From positions 452,001 to 516,000 of the forward strand of contig JAQFVV010006640.1 of assembly GCA_028023455.1 (NCBI GenBank): 64,000 nucleotides of DNA, read 5' to 3'. A program made the position numbers and the translations under genes. Origin of the DNA: Epiperipatus broadwayi. Lineage: Eukaryota; Onychophora; Udeonychophora; Euonychophora; Peripatidae. The notes under the pieces were generated by a model that was not told where the DNA came from, did not search any database, and saw nothing but the letters and a program-made list of their open reading frames with translations. How positions within the stretch are numbered: position 1 is the first letter of the stretch; each line of letters starts with the position of its first letter. Positions 12,720 to 25,500 of this stretch are shown here, piece by piece.

Positions 12720-13080
12720 ATTATTAAGTTCAGCTCAGCTGAAATTAGTGAGGCTGTAAATCATTAATTGTTGCATAATGAGTGATTTAGGTCCTAACAG
12801 CTTCTAGTCCTAAATATGGACTTGCCTTACTGTTTTAGTCAGCTTTGACAGTTGTTGTCTGACCTTATCTCCAAATGATTATTTATGACTAGATCCTCAT
12901 TCATGATGAGAACAATAGGATTTAATGAACATCATTACCTATTGGCCAATTTTTGCCATTGGATGTCTATTTGTATATACATTGGTTTATAACAATGAGT
13001 ATTCAATCCGATCGAGATAAAATGGAATCTGGACATATCCATTATATAAAGGCAATGTGAGATATAACCTTCCTTCCCTC
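12720..13080 (-). repeat. Probable LTR remnant, 3' side of a Ty3/gypsy element
   Basis: The part at about 12785-12880 resembles 15200-15312 (tgatttaggt, cagctttgacagttgtt, ctccaaat), and the part at 12870-13075 resembles 18480-18690 (gagaacaataggattyaatga, ttgccattggatg, aaggcaatgtgagatataac). Copies in the same orientation on both sides of a gag-protease remnant point to LTRs. The termini are not resolved. Confidence 0.5.
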
Positions 13081-13299
13081 TGGCCAAAATTAGACCTGGA
13101 AAATATAGTCAGATGCTTAGATCGACATAATAATCACTTTCTGGCTTCATACAGTCCAGTGACTTCATTTGTAGATATGAAAACTTAATTTTGTAGATTT
13201 ATTACTGCTGGGTGGTGACTAATTACTGTTGAATGGTGACTCTATACTAATGGCTGATGACATTTTGCTGATGACTGGGGATGCATAATTCTATCTTAG

Positions 13300-14520
13300 T
13301 TCGTGTCTATGACATTTCTGTCCATCAGCTGTTTGAACCACCACTATTTGTAACCCTTTAATTTTGATACCAACTACTGGAATCGATTTAATGGTTCTCT
13401 TGAAAGACTTGAGCACCTTTCTTCTTGTTTGCACTTTTGCTTTTCTGACTTATTTTAGGTTTCAAACACAGTTTATTAACATCTACTTTTGGATAGATCC
13501 TTTTTGAGTAAATTTTTATGAGCTGTTTCCCTTTAATTATTGCAAAGCGTAAACAATTGAATCAGTCACAGCATAATAAATTGTTTTGCTTAACATCAGA
13601 TATAACAAGAGGTGAACAAATTGTTTTATTAAACACTATAACATTGACTCTCACTTGACCTAAAAGTGATATTTGATTGACTTGATAGTCAATAATCACT
13701 AATTCTAGGATGCAGCCGATGATTACATATTTTTATTAATGATAGCCCAAGCCTTTTTTAATACAATGGACACTGCTGACCCAGTATTTAGTTCTATTAT
13801 TACTATCATATCCTTAAAAATAATTCTGCATTTGAGAGCAGAATCAGTGCATCTCATTGTTTATATGGGCATTTAATTTATTCAATTTCATATTGCCTTT
13901 CTGGCATTTTGAATGGACTTTCAGTCTTTCATTAGCAACTTGTTGTTTTCTTTTATAACAAGCACCTTCTGTGTACATGCCTTACTTGCAATATCTATAC
14001 ACTGTATACTGATGTGGACATTTAGTGTGTGTGTGTGTTGTTTGATTAATCATATCTAAAACAACATTTTCCATTCATTGTTGCTGGTTTATTTAGGCAT
14101 TTTTTTAATTGCTCATTGGGTTGTTGTTTGACCCAATTTTTTGATCAACAATTTTCATACTGTAGCCCTTATTTCTTTGAAAGAATTGCTTGACCCACTG
14201 TTGACTCCACTAGAGTTGCTTGAGAGATAGATGAATCAAAAATGGTATTAATGCTCATTAAAGACTTAATTCTAAGATTAAAGTTTTTTCATTCCACAAA
14301 TGAAACAATCTCTCAGAATTTCATTGAGATAGTTTTTAAACTCGCATTCCTTTGTGTGTATTATTAATGGTTTTGAGCAAACAAAGTTTGTCAGTAAGGA
14401 CAATGATTTGTCAAATTCAAAATCATCTGAAAGCATGGGGACTGGGTGTGCTTGAAGAATATTATATGTCTGAGATCCAACTACCAAGAACAGTGTGGCT
14501 AATTCTAAGTCAAGTTTTTA
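13300..14520 (-). pseudogene. Degraded Ty3/gypsy gag and protease
   Basis: On the minus strand, 14487 to 14278 encodes VGSQTYNILQ, FDKSLSLLTNFVCSKP and YLNEILRDCFICGM, matching the gag order of K02A2.6-like gypsy elements (GPETY-LL, F-EL-LL-NH--PKP, LNEMLRDR-VCGI) with an internal deletion. Further on, about 14130-13960, a stop-interrupted CFRYD...HQY...YRYCK stretch resembles the paired zinc knuckles, and 13800-13768 reads IELNTGSAVSIV, the retropepsin active-site motif with asparagine in place of the catalytic aspartate. RT and integrase are not visible. Stops and frameshifts throughout show an inactive fossil. Confidence 0.65.
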
Positions 14521-15099
14521 GCCTACATATAGAAAAGCACTCAATCCTTATTAGAAGGCCAATTTTCAGGATAGATCAGATCAAACTATTTTCTAACAAG
14601 CCAATTTTAACCATTTGATTTTTTTTCTCTTCTTCTGCAATGAGAGAGAAAAAAATTGTGATTTTTCTTTAATAATAAACAAGTAACCATTTGGGTTGAC
14701 TTTTTAAAGTTTCTATTAATGTTCTAATAACATTAGCTGTAAATGTTTTGATAAAACAAATCTTAACAATCCATGGGGAAAGATTATGCCTTTATAGTTA
14801 TGAGTAACCATTCACATTTGATTTTAAATTTTTCTTGATGTTTTAATATTAGTTATCAATTTTTTTTTGTTAGACCTAAACAAAGATAAAACCTATCATG
14901 ACTGTGCCAGCTATTGTTTTTACTGCATAATTAAATATAAACACATATGTGTAAATTACTATTAATATATGTTTATTAGTTCAACAAATAATATAAAATG
15001 AATGGGTATTTACAATATATACACTGTTATACCTTTGCCTGCTACCATTGGTGGCCTGTCTTGCAACTATAAAAACAAGGGTGTTCAGGTGCTACCATA

Positions 15100-15315
15100 A
15101 ATTTACCCATGACTTCCAACTGTACTGTGATAATATGCCTCATGAGTAAGTACAGTGATACTTCCAGCTGTGCTATAACAGTTTGGACATTCTCTGATTT
15201 AGGTTCTAGAAGATTCCAGTCTTGGACATGGATTTGCCTCATTGCATTAACTGTATAGTGGATAATTAGCATACTACTATTCAGCTTTGACAGTTGTTTT
15301 ATGGATTAACCTCCA
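15100..15315 (-). repeat. Probable LTR remnant, 5' side of the Ty3/gypsy element
   Basis: Shares ctgatttaggt, the tggacttgcct-like stretch and cagctttgacagttgtt with 12785-12880, in the same orientation and on the other side of the gag remnant. The outer boundary is lost; it runs into a GC-richer stretch from 15316. Confidence 0.45.
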
Positions 15316-17360
15316 AATACTGTACCGGTCAAGCTAGCACATTCGCGCAACAGAATCCAGAGCCCAAGCAAAGATACCAAGCCGACCAGTATGAGATGGT
15401 TAGATCTCGAGACTGACCGCACTTCAACTCCTTCACCTGTGCTCCAAGACTCACGACCCTACGGATGACCACCTTGAAGATACATATAGATATCATTTTA
15501 ACCGCGAGCCAACATAGGTCAGGGAGAAGCAATGAGACTCATAACAAAAAAATGGAATTTATCAACTCTATATATTTAAAACTAATTAATGCATAGGAAA
15601 TCACATATATAATATAAAGAATTTTGAATTGGATTGAAATAAATAAGATCGAGAGCAAAGTAATTGATTAAATTGTATGTTTATTTTTGCAGATTAAATT
15701 TGACGATTTTTATATATACCACTTTTGCATTTTACAATCAAAATGCGCGTAGCATCTAACATTTTTGGAGAGCGCTTTAACCTTCTCTCCTTACAATTAA
15801 AATTATTTTACATTTGTTGTGCTATTTGATGAAATTAAATATTGTTTTCATCATTTGCTTTATTATCTTATTGATCAGTCACTGCATTGTAGCTATGGGG
15901 CAGATTATGCTAATCCCTCTTATTTCATGGTTTTCAGCTAAGTAATCAGACGAAGCCTTGTTTTCACATATATGTGAAACATTTAAAGTCAAATTTATCT
16001 ATAATATTATTATTTCAAACTATTGTGCATGAGACCGAAACTAGCTCTTGAATATGTCAGACAATGGCTGAAACTTAATTTAAGGGAGGAAGAGTTGGCA
16101 ACAAAAGAACCAATGCGCTATAGCGCTGGTAAACCGTTATAATAAATGTTGCTCTACGGATGGATTAATATTTAGGGTTTTGTGATCAACACCGGAGCCC
16201 TATGACCGATCGCCATGCTGCTAAAGAGGGTTGGGGTAGCTAACACTATTGCCTGGAATTTGACGTCAGGTCTTATCCGTGTGCGACCCAAGGAGTGTAA
16301 GAGGGATGGCCGTTCCGAGTCCCATCTTAAAGAAAAACGCAACATAACGAGAAAGTTTAAATGTATAATAAAATTATCACATCCGCCAAGCAAAAGAGTT
16401 GAAATAATTTAATATCTAGCCACGAGAACGATAGCTAATCAGTGTAATCATTAGCGCCAACTCTAATATAGCATTTTAATGATCAGATGCTATACGTGGG
16501 CATACTTTTAAATATTCTTTGCTTTCTAGCTTCACTCTCAAATAACACATTTGATTACGCGATTAATAAAAAAAAAACAAAGAGGGAAAAGTATATTTGG
16601 AGGGCTTTTACAAAATGAAATAAATAACAAATATATTTATTCAAGGCTTGGATATTGCTTAGTGAAAATTAAATTGAAATTTACCTTGGGTTAAAACAAG
16701 ATTCCCATTTTACAATTGCCAACAAATAATTAAATAATCAAGGTCAAAATAATAATCAGCACATAGCCCATTCTTGACAGTTATTTAAGAGGGTTTCGAA
16801 ACAGCGTGCATTAAGTTACGATAAATAATTATTAAATGAAGAGGGGTCATTCTCTCTTCTCTTTATTACTAATATTGAATGCCCGCTGTTTCGAGGCATT
16901 AGCATGTAATTTATATTTTAAAATACAAAAAAAAATAAAGAAACCATAGTCACAACTGCAGTGAGAAAATTGAAAATAAAATTATTAAAATCATTTAGTT
17001 AGGAAACATTGGAAAATAGATCAGAATTAGATAATTAAACTTAAGAATAAAATTTTACATTTAGCAATCTACTTGAATTCAAGATTTTAGAATTAAAATA
17101 AATTTTATAAGTCTAGACTTAAAGAAAAATTAATATATTGAACTGCAGTTAGAAATGGTGATGTTACCGGTCATCTTGTAGTACTTGAGCTGGAGTTATG
17201 GGAGTCTTTGTGGCGGCTTGCGGCATCATCTTCTTCCCACGGTTAGAGCGGAGATGTTATGGTGGCATACTGGTGATGGTGGTTTTTGGATGGAAGTAAA
17301 AGCCCATCGCCTTCACCCTGGAGCTTAGCCAAGGCTGCCTGTTTAGCCCGACATTTTCTC
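15316..17360. other. Three GC-richer islands without an identified gene
   Basis: Islands at 15316-15540, 16180-16330 and 17155-17350 are CpG-containing and stand out from the background. At 17222-17160 on the minus strand an ATG-started frame reads MMPQAATKTPITPAQVLQDD and then meets a CG|GTAACA donor-like sequence, so a short first exon is conceivable. At 15442-15370 a frame bounded by AG and GTGAAG is also possible. No domain is recognisable in any of these, and 5' sequence of the neighbouring gypsy element is an alternative. Confidence 0.25.
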
Positions 17361-18479
17361 TCGAACAGATATAAAAATTATTCACTTAACTGGATGTCAA
17401 AATGTTCATGGTTGCTTTTGGTTCAGGATACACGCTGGATTCAAAAGCTTAAAGATGATCAAAGAAGGCAAAAATTCACAGATGTAGCATTCAAGCTGTA
17501 TAGATTTCAAAAAATTCAAAACTGTCCAGGTTTCAAAAAAAATAAAGATCTAAGATGGCTCCTCCACTTTACATGGCCTTTTTAAAAATGAATCGCCTTA
17601 TCAGCCCACACACCTTGGAATTTCCTCTCCATCAAGATTACAAAATTTTTTATTTGCTTATGAAATTAGTGGTTGATTTTAAACATGCTGACATTCCTTT
17701 TAGGTGTTATAACTTTTCTCTGATTATCAAATTTTTAATTAAATCGAATTTTAATCAGTTTAATCCGATATTAGATTTTATTTTAATTAGTCAGGAATTT
17801 TGTTCTGCTTTTATAATTTATGTGTAAAATCTCTGCTGTAAACTTATTTTTAATTAGCGAGGTCTCCAAAATATTTTAGAATCAATTAGCTAGATTATTT
17901 TAAAATTGGCTTTTCTTTTTAGAAACCTAAGGCAGGTGTGGCATATACTGATACAATTGTTTACAGCAAAACTTTACTAAACTTTTAATTCTACGAAAAT
18001 ACTTTTATTTTTAGAAAAAAAATCTTTTTTCTTTTTAAAAAGAAACTTGTCAGCGCATTGGCAATCAATCACCCTTTCACTGTGTTTTTACATTAAATTG
18101 GTTTATAATAAAAATGAAACTTAAAATTTAATAAATACCTCAATCACGCCACTAGGCTATATATATTCAATATAGGTGGATTATATTCCCACATACGAAT
18201 TTAAATAATGAATTATTAAATTGACGCTACATTATTACTGTACTAAAATAGTTTAAAAATATTACGCGATAAAATTATACGCTATAACTCTGGCAATACT
18301 ATTCAATTATAGCGTTCTTTCGTATGTGCATATATAATGCTGTTTATATAGCCGTGATTGCAATTTTTAGCCTACAAATCTTAATTTAGACTTATTAAAC
18401 AGGTTTGAACTTAGCACAGATGAGTGGGTTATTAGGATGGTTGGTGAAACGGTGAGGGATTTGAAGACAACCGTTTCAA
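17361..18479. other. No gene recognised; imperfect inverted repeat 18152-18362
   Basis: The ends of 18152-18362 are imperfectly inverted (ggctatata...cacatacgaa on both strands), suggesting an old MITE. A short hairpin with arms TGAAACGGT/ACCGTTTCA lies at 18446-18479. Otherwise AT-rich. Confidence 0.35.
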
Positions 18480-18690
18480 TACATTGACTATTTATAGTCA
18501 GATTTCCATTCACGATGAGAGCAATTGGATTCAATGATCATCCTTGTCTATTGGTTTGTTCTTGCCATTGGATGCACGCATGTTACCTATTTGTATATGC
18601 ATTGATCCAGGGTGGTGAATGCTCAATCCAATCAAGATAAGGTGGAATCCAGAGTAATCCATTATTCAAAGGCAATGTGAGCTATAACAT
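18480..18690 (-). repeat. LTR-like fragment related to 12870-13075
   Basis: Collinear similarity over about 200 bases with the left LTR remnant, including attcacgatgagagcaattg, ttgccattggatg, ccaatcaagataaggtgga and aaggcaatgtgagctataac. Most simply a solo LTR fragment of the same gypsy family. Strand follows the gypsy element. Confidence 0.55.
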
Positions 18691-19030
18691 CAGATTTATA
18701 AAGTCATTGATAATCAACACTTTTTAAAATTATATATTACTTAAGGATGTGCAGATTGGCTTTTGATTTAATTTCTCTAAATTCATTATCATCTTTATCT
18801 ATGGCTATGGTAATTGCATTTGATAGCTTCAATTCATTGTTCTTTGATCTTGAAAGCATTTGTGAAAATATCTTTACAAAAAATTTTGGAATAAAAAGGT
18901 TGATATTTTGCATAATCAATTAAATATTCATATTTATTTTTACATAATAATTGTATAATAATCATTAAATTATAGAGATGAAATTTTTTTAATATTTTAA
19001 GTGCTTTTATTTGTACATTAAAAAAAATGT

Positions 19031-19200
19031 TTCTTCAACCACAATTGGGGTTTTTATATTTAACTTGAAATAAAACTGTGGTGATCCAGAAATGAATTAA
19101 GTCAATCCCTTGTTATAAAAAATAGGGATTGACTTAATTAATTTTGGGACCCCATGCTTTTATTTCAAGTTAAATCTAAAAGCCCAATTGTGGTTGAAAA
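19031..19200. repeat. Foldback element, copy 1
   Basis: The arms ttcaaccacaattgggg.. / ..cccaattgtggttgaa and taacttgaaataaaa / ttttatttcaagtta, plus a central ggattgacttaatt palindrome, make nearly the whole stretch self-complementary. A second copy is at 32461-32645. Confidence 0.75.
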
Positions 19201-20315
19201 AACCATTATATTTTTAAATTTTTATTGCACAAATAAAAGCATTTAATATTTAAAAAAAATTATATCTATTATTTTTAAGTTTTTAATATTGGCACAATAA
19301 ATGAAAATGTAAAACTATATTGTATTTTAAATTGACTGGACAATTATAGTTGATATATACATATATATATATATATCACTAGATATTTCTGCTATAAATT
19401 AAAATGTATACCTCTTATGTATATATGGGGTATACTTATATATATTGAGTATGTATACATAAAAATATATGTGTATATAAGTGATTAAAAATATGAAATA
19501 TTCTTTTAAGTGAAAAATGTTTGATATTTTTATTTTTGATTTGAAATTTTTATTGTAAAAAAAAAATGCTTACAAAAATATATATTGTAAATGAATATAA
19601 ATAATTTTACTTTAGATCAATTTCACACGTATAGTGTAAATATATATATATATCACCACTAGATATTTCTGCATAAATATATATATATATATCACACCAC
19701 TAGATATTTCTGCAGTAAGTTAATATATATATACTCTTTATTTATATATTATGTATATAGTTATATATATATGTATAAGAAATCAATAATAAAGTTTTCT
19801 GTGTAAAATTGTTTGACGGTTTTTATTTTTTAAGAAATAAACAACTTTCTCATTTGCAACAAAAAAACTAACAATCATTATTTAAGACATTCTCCTTATT
19901 CTTACCTACCTAAGAAACTAAGTTACTTATTTAAAATATTAATGTTTCTAATTACTTTAATAGAGATTTTAAATAAATGTACAAAATTTCAACAAATTAT
20001 ATTGAACTTAAATCTATTAAATATTGATTTTAAAATGTACACAAATGTTATTGAACTGAAAGGAAAAAAATCTCTATAACTTTCCTTTCATAGGCATTAT
20101 TTACACGAATGAAAGTTCTAAAAAAAATTTTAATTGTGATATGGGAAAAATATTGAATATTTTTAATAATATTCCCCCATCCTCTATTAAATCTCAATTT
20201 TAAAATTTCATTCTAACTTAAAAAAGATCAAAAATTAATAAATGAACAAACAAACAAACTGATTTTTCAACTTCAATAAAAGCATTTAAAAACAAAAGTA
20301 TACATGATTACTCTT
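19031..20315 (+). repeat. Composite repeat copy 1 (homologous to 32461-33800)
   Basis: Shares a collinear series of blocks with 32461-33800: a foldback head, ttggcacaataaatgaaaa, tatatcactagatatttctgc, gtgtatataagtgattaaaa, ttttactttagatcaattt, and finally acttcaataaaagcattta. It contains expanded TA tracts. It could be an interspersed repeat or an old duplication; the copies differ by many indels. Confidence 0.7.
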
Positions 20316-20749
20316 TTATATCATAAGTATGTATTTATAAAAATAGAAAATAATAAATTCTAGAATAATGGTAACAAAAAAAATTACAGCCAATATGATC
20401 ACCATGCCTTGTAAAACTAATTGCAAAACAGCATTACTGACTCTGTATTAGGATCTCTTGAGATATTCTAAAAATTATAAAGCAATTTTAATATTTTAAG
20501 GCAGAATTTTATAGATTTATCAGAGATTAATATTTATTTATTCAAAACTCAAAAATAAATTTAATTCAAACAAGATTTTGTTGATTGAGTCACTCTGTTT
20601 GGCTGATTCCAATGAGGGAAATAACCCTTGTTCTGTGTTTATTATTAATTTTTTGATAGTTTTAAAATTAAAATATGATTTTGAGAATGTTTTTTATTTA
20701 CAAATCAAATTCAATTTTTTGACTTCTACTACAGAATAATGGTTTAATT
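20316..20749. other. No gene recognised
   Basis: AT-rich sequence between the composite repeat and a truncated LINE. Confidence 0.5.
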
Positions 20750-20774
20750 AAGTTTATTTGTAGTTACACAACTT

Positions 20775-22413
20775 ATGGATATGAGTAGGAATGCAGATAA
20801 ACAGTTATATATGAGTTTTATAGATATAGAGAAGGCATATGATAGAGTAAATAGAAATAGATTATGGATAAGTTTAGCAAATTTGGGAATGGATGAAGCT
20901 TTAATAGATATTATTAAGAAATTATATGAAAATAATTATTATATATATATCAATTAGATATATATAGATATCAATATATATATATATATATATATATATC
21001 AATTAGAGAATATAGAATCAATTAAAGTTAAAAATGGTGTGGGACTAAGGCAAGGATGCTCTATGTCACCTATTTTGTTTGTGTTGTATTTGAGTGAAAT
21101 GGAAAGAGCAATAGAAAGATTAGGAAGAGGGATAGAGATACCATTAATAGGTAGTAAGGGAGTATATATTTTGTCAGGTCTTTTTTTTTGTGGATGATAT
21201 ATTTTTGTGTGCAGAAAAAAGAGAAGATATGGAAGTTATGTTGAGGACATGTGCAAGGGTGGGTAAAGAGATGGGGATTAAATTTAGTGAAGAAAAATCA
21301 AATATAATGATGGTTAATACTGAGGAAAGAGAAGATGTAGAATTTTTATTGGGAGATATTAAGTTAAGTGTGGTGAATAGATATAGTTATTTGGGAATTA
21401 TTTTAAGTAATCAGAAAAATTATTTGGATGAATGGGAGAAAAAATTGATAAATGAAGCAAAGAAAAGAAAGGGATTGATAAAGAAATTAACAGTATTTTC
21501 ATATAATAAATATGATGTAGCTAGAATTATATGGAAAGGAGTTGCAGTAGCAGGGTTAACATATGATAATGATGCATTATATGTTAGTAAAAAGATATTA
21601 GATTATTTAGAAAAAGCTCAAAGGGAAGTAGGAAGACATGCATTGGATGCAGAAGTATGGACAGCAAGGGAGGCAATTCAAGGAGAAATGGGATGGTCAA
21701 GTTTTCATATGAGAGATGCAAAAAGTAAAATGAAAATGTTTGGTAGATTGCAGTTTATGGATAATAAAAGAATAGCTAAAATAGTATTTAATTGGGTTAT
21801 GAGTAAAGGGTAGGTAACAAGATGGGTGAGAAAGGTAATGCGGTATGCAAAAAATTTGGATAAAGAATTTATATCAGTATATTTGTACAAAAGATGGGAT
21901 GATTGTGTTAAGAGGATTATTGAATGTTATAGTAGTAAGGAATGGGATAAAAGAATAAATTTGTTAATAAAGACTAGGGAGTTAGAGAGATGGAGAAATA
22001 GTATGGAGAGTAAAAAGAATTTAAATATATATAGAAATAAACAGAATATTAGGTGTGAGTTAATATATGATAATAGTAAGGAAAGTAGTTTATTGTTTAA
22101 GGCTCGAACGGGATCTTTAGCTACAAAAGAATATACATGTAAATGGAAAAATATGGGTGATTTATTTTGTAAATTATGTAAGGAAGGAATTGAAAATATT
22201 AGGCATTTGTTAATTGAATGTAAATGTTTGAAAACAGAAAGGGTACATATAATGAAGTTGTGGAAAAATAAATATGAAAAGAATGATTATACAGAAAGTG
22301 AATTATTGGTTTTTATGCTGGGTTTGGGAAAAGATAAGGGGGATTTAGATATAAAGGTTATAGAGTTGACAAAAATTATGTTGTGGAAATGGGATAGAGC
22401 AGATTATGGGTAA
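20775..22413 (+). pseudogene. ORF2 fragment: RT fingers-palm to C terminus, disrupted
   Basis: The first open piece (20775-20957) has the RT motif SFIDIEKAYDRV; the second (21190-21813) starts just after a frameshift in the active-site box, which here reads VDDIFLC where the other copy has FADDIFLC; the third (21826-22413) carries the C-terminal finger CKLCKEGIENIRHLLIEC. Disruptions relative to the 44-kb copy are an expanded TA tract near 20940-20999, an extended T run at 21181-21189, and a TAG at about 21811 where the other copy has CAG. The product would have been the RT part of the LINE polyprotein. Non-functional. Confidence 0.9.
20935..20999. repeat. TA microsatellite expanded inside LINE coding sequence
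   Basis: The 44-kb copy has a short tattatatatatcaattag at this place (Tyr-Ile-Tyr codons). Here it has grown to about 65 bases of TA with partial duplication of atcaattagata. Confidence 0.85.
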
Positions 22414-22535
22414 ATTTAGAGTGGGGAATGTAAAAGAAAGTGGCTAACAGGTTTATCTGGGCATAATTGCTGAGATATTCTTGACTTCGTTTAAGGAGAA
22501 GCCATAATACATCACATCACATCACATCATCATCA

Positions 22536-25500
22536 AGAGTCTTAATATAGATACAAAGTAAAAATAATAAAGAAAGTTTAAAAAATCATTGAATTTTTTG
22601 GCATACATAAGTTTTTTCTTTCACTATTGGGATAATAAAAAAGGTGGATTTCTTTACCCAAATAACTGTTGAAAACAATTAACCAATTTACCATAATTAT
22701 AATAATTTCTGCAAGGCTAGTTTTTTTATTTTATTTATAAGACTTTTTAATTTAATATAAAAACACAAGAGAATGTATAAATATTTCACAAATTTTATTT
22801 TTATTAGGATTTTCTAAAAAAAAAAAAAAAAACATTAACAAAGATTCTTAATTTTTGGTAAGTAAAAAAGGGTTTCTAAAATAATTAGCATAGTAAATTA
22901 ATCAAATAATAATGCATTGATTAATCCCATTGTTATTGTATGCATGTGATTAATACCTATGAATATATTTTTATTTCATTAATAAACTTTATTTTATAAA
23001 ATACATATTTAATCAAACACTTAATTTAAAATAAAGCAATAATAAATAATGAAGTGGATTGTTAGTAAAAAAATCATATGATATTTGAACTCTGGAAATT
23101 AAATCGTTTGCTCCCCAGTTTGCAATTGCACTTAGGTAAGACACATAAATGTAGATTTAAAATATTTATATAATATTACAATGTCAAAGATATACGGTTA
23201 TTTATCAGAGAACTCAACTGATCATTGACTAGGTTTTATGAATAATATTTTGTCTGTCATTATTTTCTTTTGTAACAATGCTGAAGGGCTCTTCCCTGTA
23301 ATAATGCAAGACATTATTTTACTTATGTATTTATAGAACTGAAAATCCTAAGTTTAAATCCCTCTATTTATTATGGTAAACATTCAGTATACTGAATGAA
23401 TAGTTTAATTATTTGTTTATAAAATCGCGTAATATTGTGGAAACAACTACCCACCACCCGTTTTCTAAAATTGGCAAACACTCTCCTGGCAGTTTTAGTG
23501 TGTGTGTCTTCCACAATTTTACAGATATGTAAATTGTTATATTATTAATTATTACTTCTATATAAACTAATAAAATTCAGTATCACAGTTAGTTGAAAAT
23601 AAAAAAACTTTTCTCTCCTGTGATATATAAATTGAATTTGTGCCATGGTCAATAACTGCTGGCTTATTTAAAGAATAGACACTAACCATAGATGGCCTAC
23701 CTATGATTTTAAAACTATTATTAACAGGAGAGGACATGTCAATTTTAGTGCTTGTGTGAAGAGTGGTTGCTTCCATAATAATACAGTTTAAAAATCGCTT
23801 TATTATTAATTATTTTATCTATTTCTGAATATGTGTGTGAAGGGTTAATTATTATTAATAAGGTAATAATAAAAATGGATATACTGACTGACAACATTTT
23901 ATTAAAAATTGAAATTATTTACTTTTAAATTTTCGATGATAAATATGAAAATTGTACTTATTTCTTAGATATTAAATATATATTTATTTTTATATCTAAA
24001 TGATTTACTTAGACCATTAAAATATCACATTGGTAAGTGTTCAACACTCACTTAAGGCTAATACAATCGGTGTAATGAAAATTAGTGAAAATCCTGAAAA
24101 CAACTGAAAAACATTATAGTATGGGGATGCATTTTATAATCTACAATCACATCATCATCATTCATTCTACAGTTTTTTTTACATATAACATTTCTGAAAA
24201 ATAAAAATTGGCAACTCACTGATTAAGTATTGACTCAATAAATGAAGTAAAAAATGTACTTTCAGGTTATAGTTTTTATCTACAGTAACTTCAAAGTTTA
24301 TTAATTTTGTGTTTTTATTTTTTTAAAAAAATATTATTGAAAATGGACAATCAGCATACTCTCTGTGGAATATATTTATAAGAATAGCAAATTATATATT
24401 CTTTATAAAATTTTCTACAATTTCATTGACTATATATAATAATGGGATGGGGTATTTGGGGTAGATGATAGGGTAATGGAATATTTTTCCCAAAATATAA
24501 TAAGTAATTCAAATAATGAAATTTAAAGTATAAAATTTAATAGATAAGTATAAAAGTATATTATAAGATATTAAATATGCTATTCAAGATATTAATAAAT
24601 GTAAACATATGTTTAATATTAAAGATATATAAATAATGTTCTGAATTACAAGATCATGTGACATCTTGATATTTTTTTGTGGGATCCAGTCCAATTAATT
24701 CTTTAGAGCAGCTATAAATATTATTATGAATTCATAAATTCTCCAACAGTATCAATAAGTAAAAGTAAGTATAAGTAATACTCATTCATCATTTTGAATG
24801 ACAAATAATCAAAATAAATCAACAGTCAATCTTGTGACTGGATTTGAAATGTGTCTACTGTAGACCAGGCCAATTATTTAGCCATTGCCAGCTTGGAGCA
24901 ATTATTTAAACATAATTTTTGGATGCACCAACCTAAATGCCAATCCATAGGGTTTACAATCATAAAAATAATAATGTTGAGATATTAAACCATGCTGATC
25001 ATCATCAATGTTCTGGCAACTTAGTACCATTAATGTACTAGCCAACAATAAACTTAAATTCTGATAAATACTAAATTAAATACAATGTAGTGCATAGGCT
25101 TTAAAGAATATACTCTTAGCACCAATTGGGATGATGATGATCATCATGAGTAATGCAAATATCTTCATCACTGAATTCCCATAAACACTAAGATAATCCC
25201 ATTTTATATATCAGACAGTTATGCTAAATCTAGCTCAGAGAACATAAGCTCTATAACTGTTATTGTGATTAAGAGATGATGCAATACATAATATCCTATA
25301 AATATTTAGAATTAAGTCACTGGAATAATTTTAACAATACAATACAAGTTTATTAATAACAGTATAACAAAAATTATATTAAGGTCTTTGGGATATGGCT
25401 ATACATATAAAATTAAGTCTTCTGATTTTGATTAATATACAATTTTAAAAAAACACATTGCGATTTACAATACCACCTAAAGGATTTACAAAAAATGCAT

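Larger units (their letters stand above)
20750..22535 (+). mobile_element. 5'-truncated CR1/L2-like LINE, copy 2
   Basis: Begins at agtttatttgtagttacac, within the RT region of the longer element at 44192-48823, and matches it to the 3' end, including the stop, the 3' UTR (ttaaggagaagccataatac) and the (ACATC)n tail at 22508-22533. Nucleotide identity is very high by eye. 5' truncation is typical of target-primed reverse transcription. No convincing target duplication was seen. Confidence 0.9.

Noticed and set aside
13250-13290. Repeated ctgatgac motifs read as hammerhead cores
   Set aside because: No following stem II-GAAA arrangement; part of the gypsy remnant.
16172-16412. Overlapping open frames on both strands at 16.2-16.4 kb
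   Set aside because: GC-richer composition alone produces them; no domain, splice or conservation evidence.
22508-22533. Short ACATC tandem array as a CRISPR or telomere-like repeat
   Set aside because: It is the 3' tail of the LINE, present at the same place in both copies.
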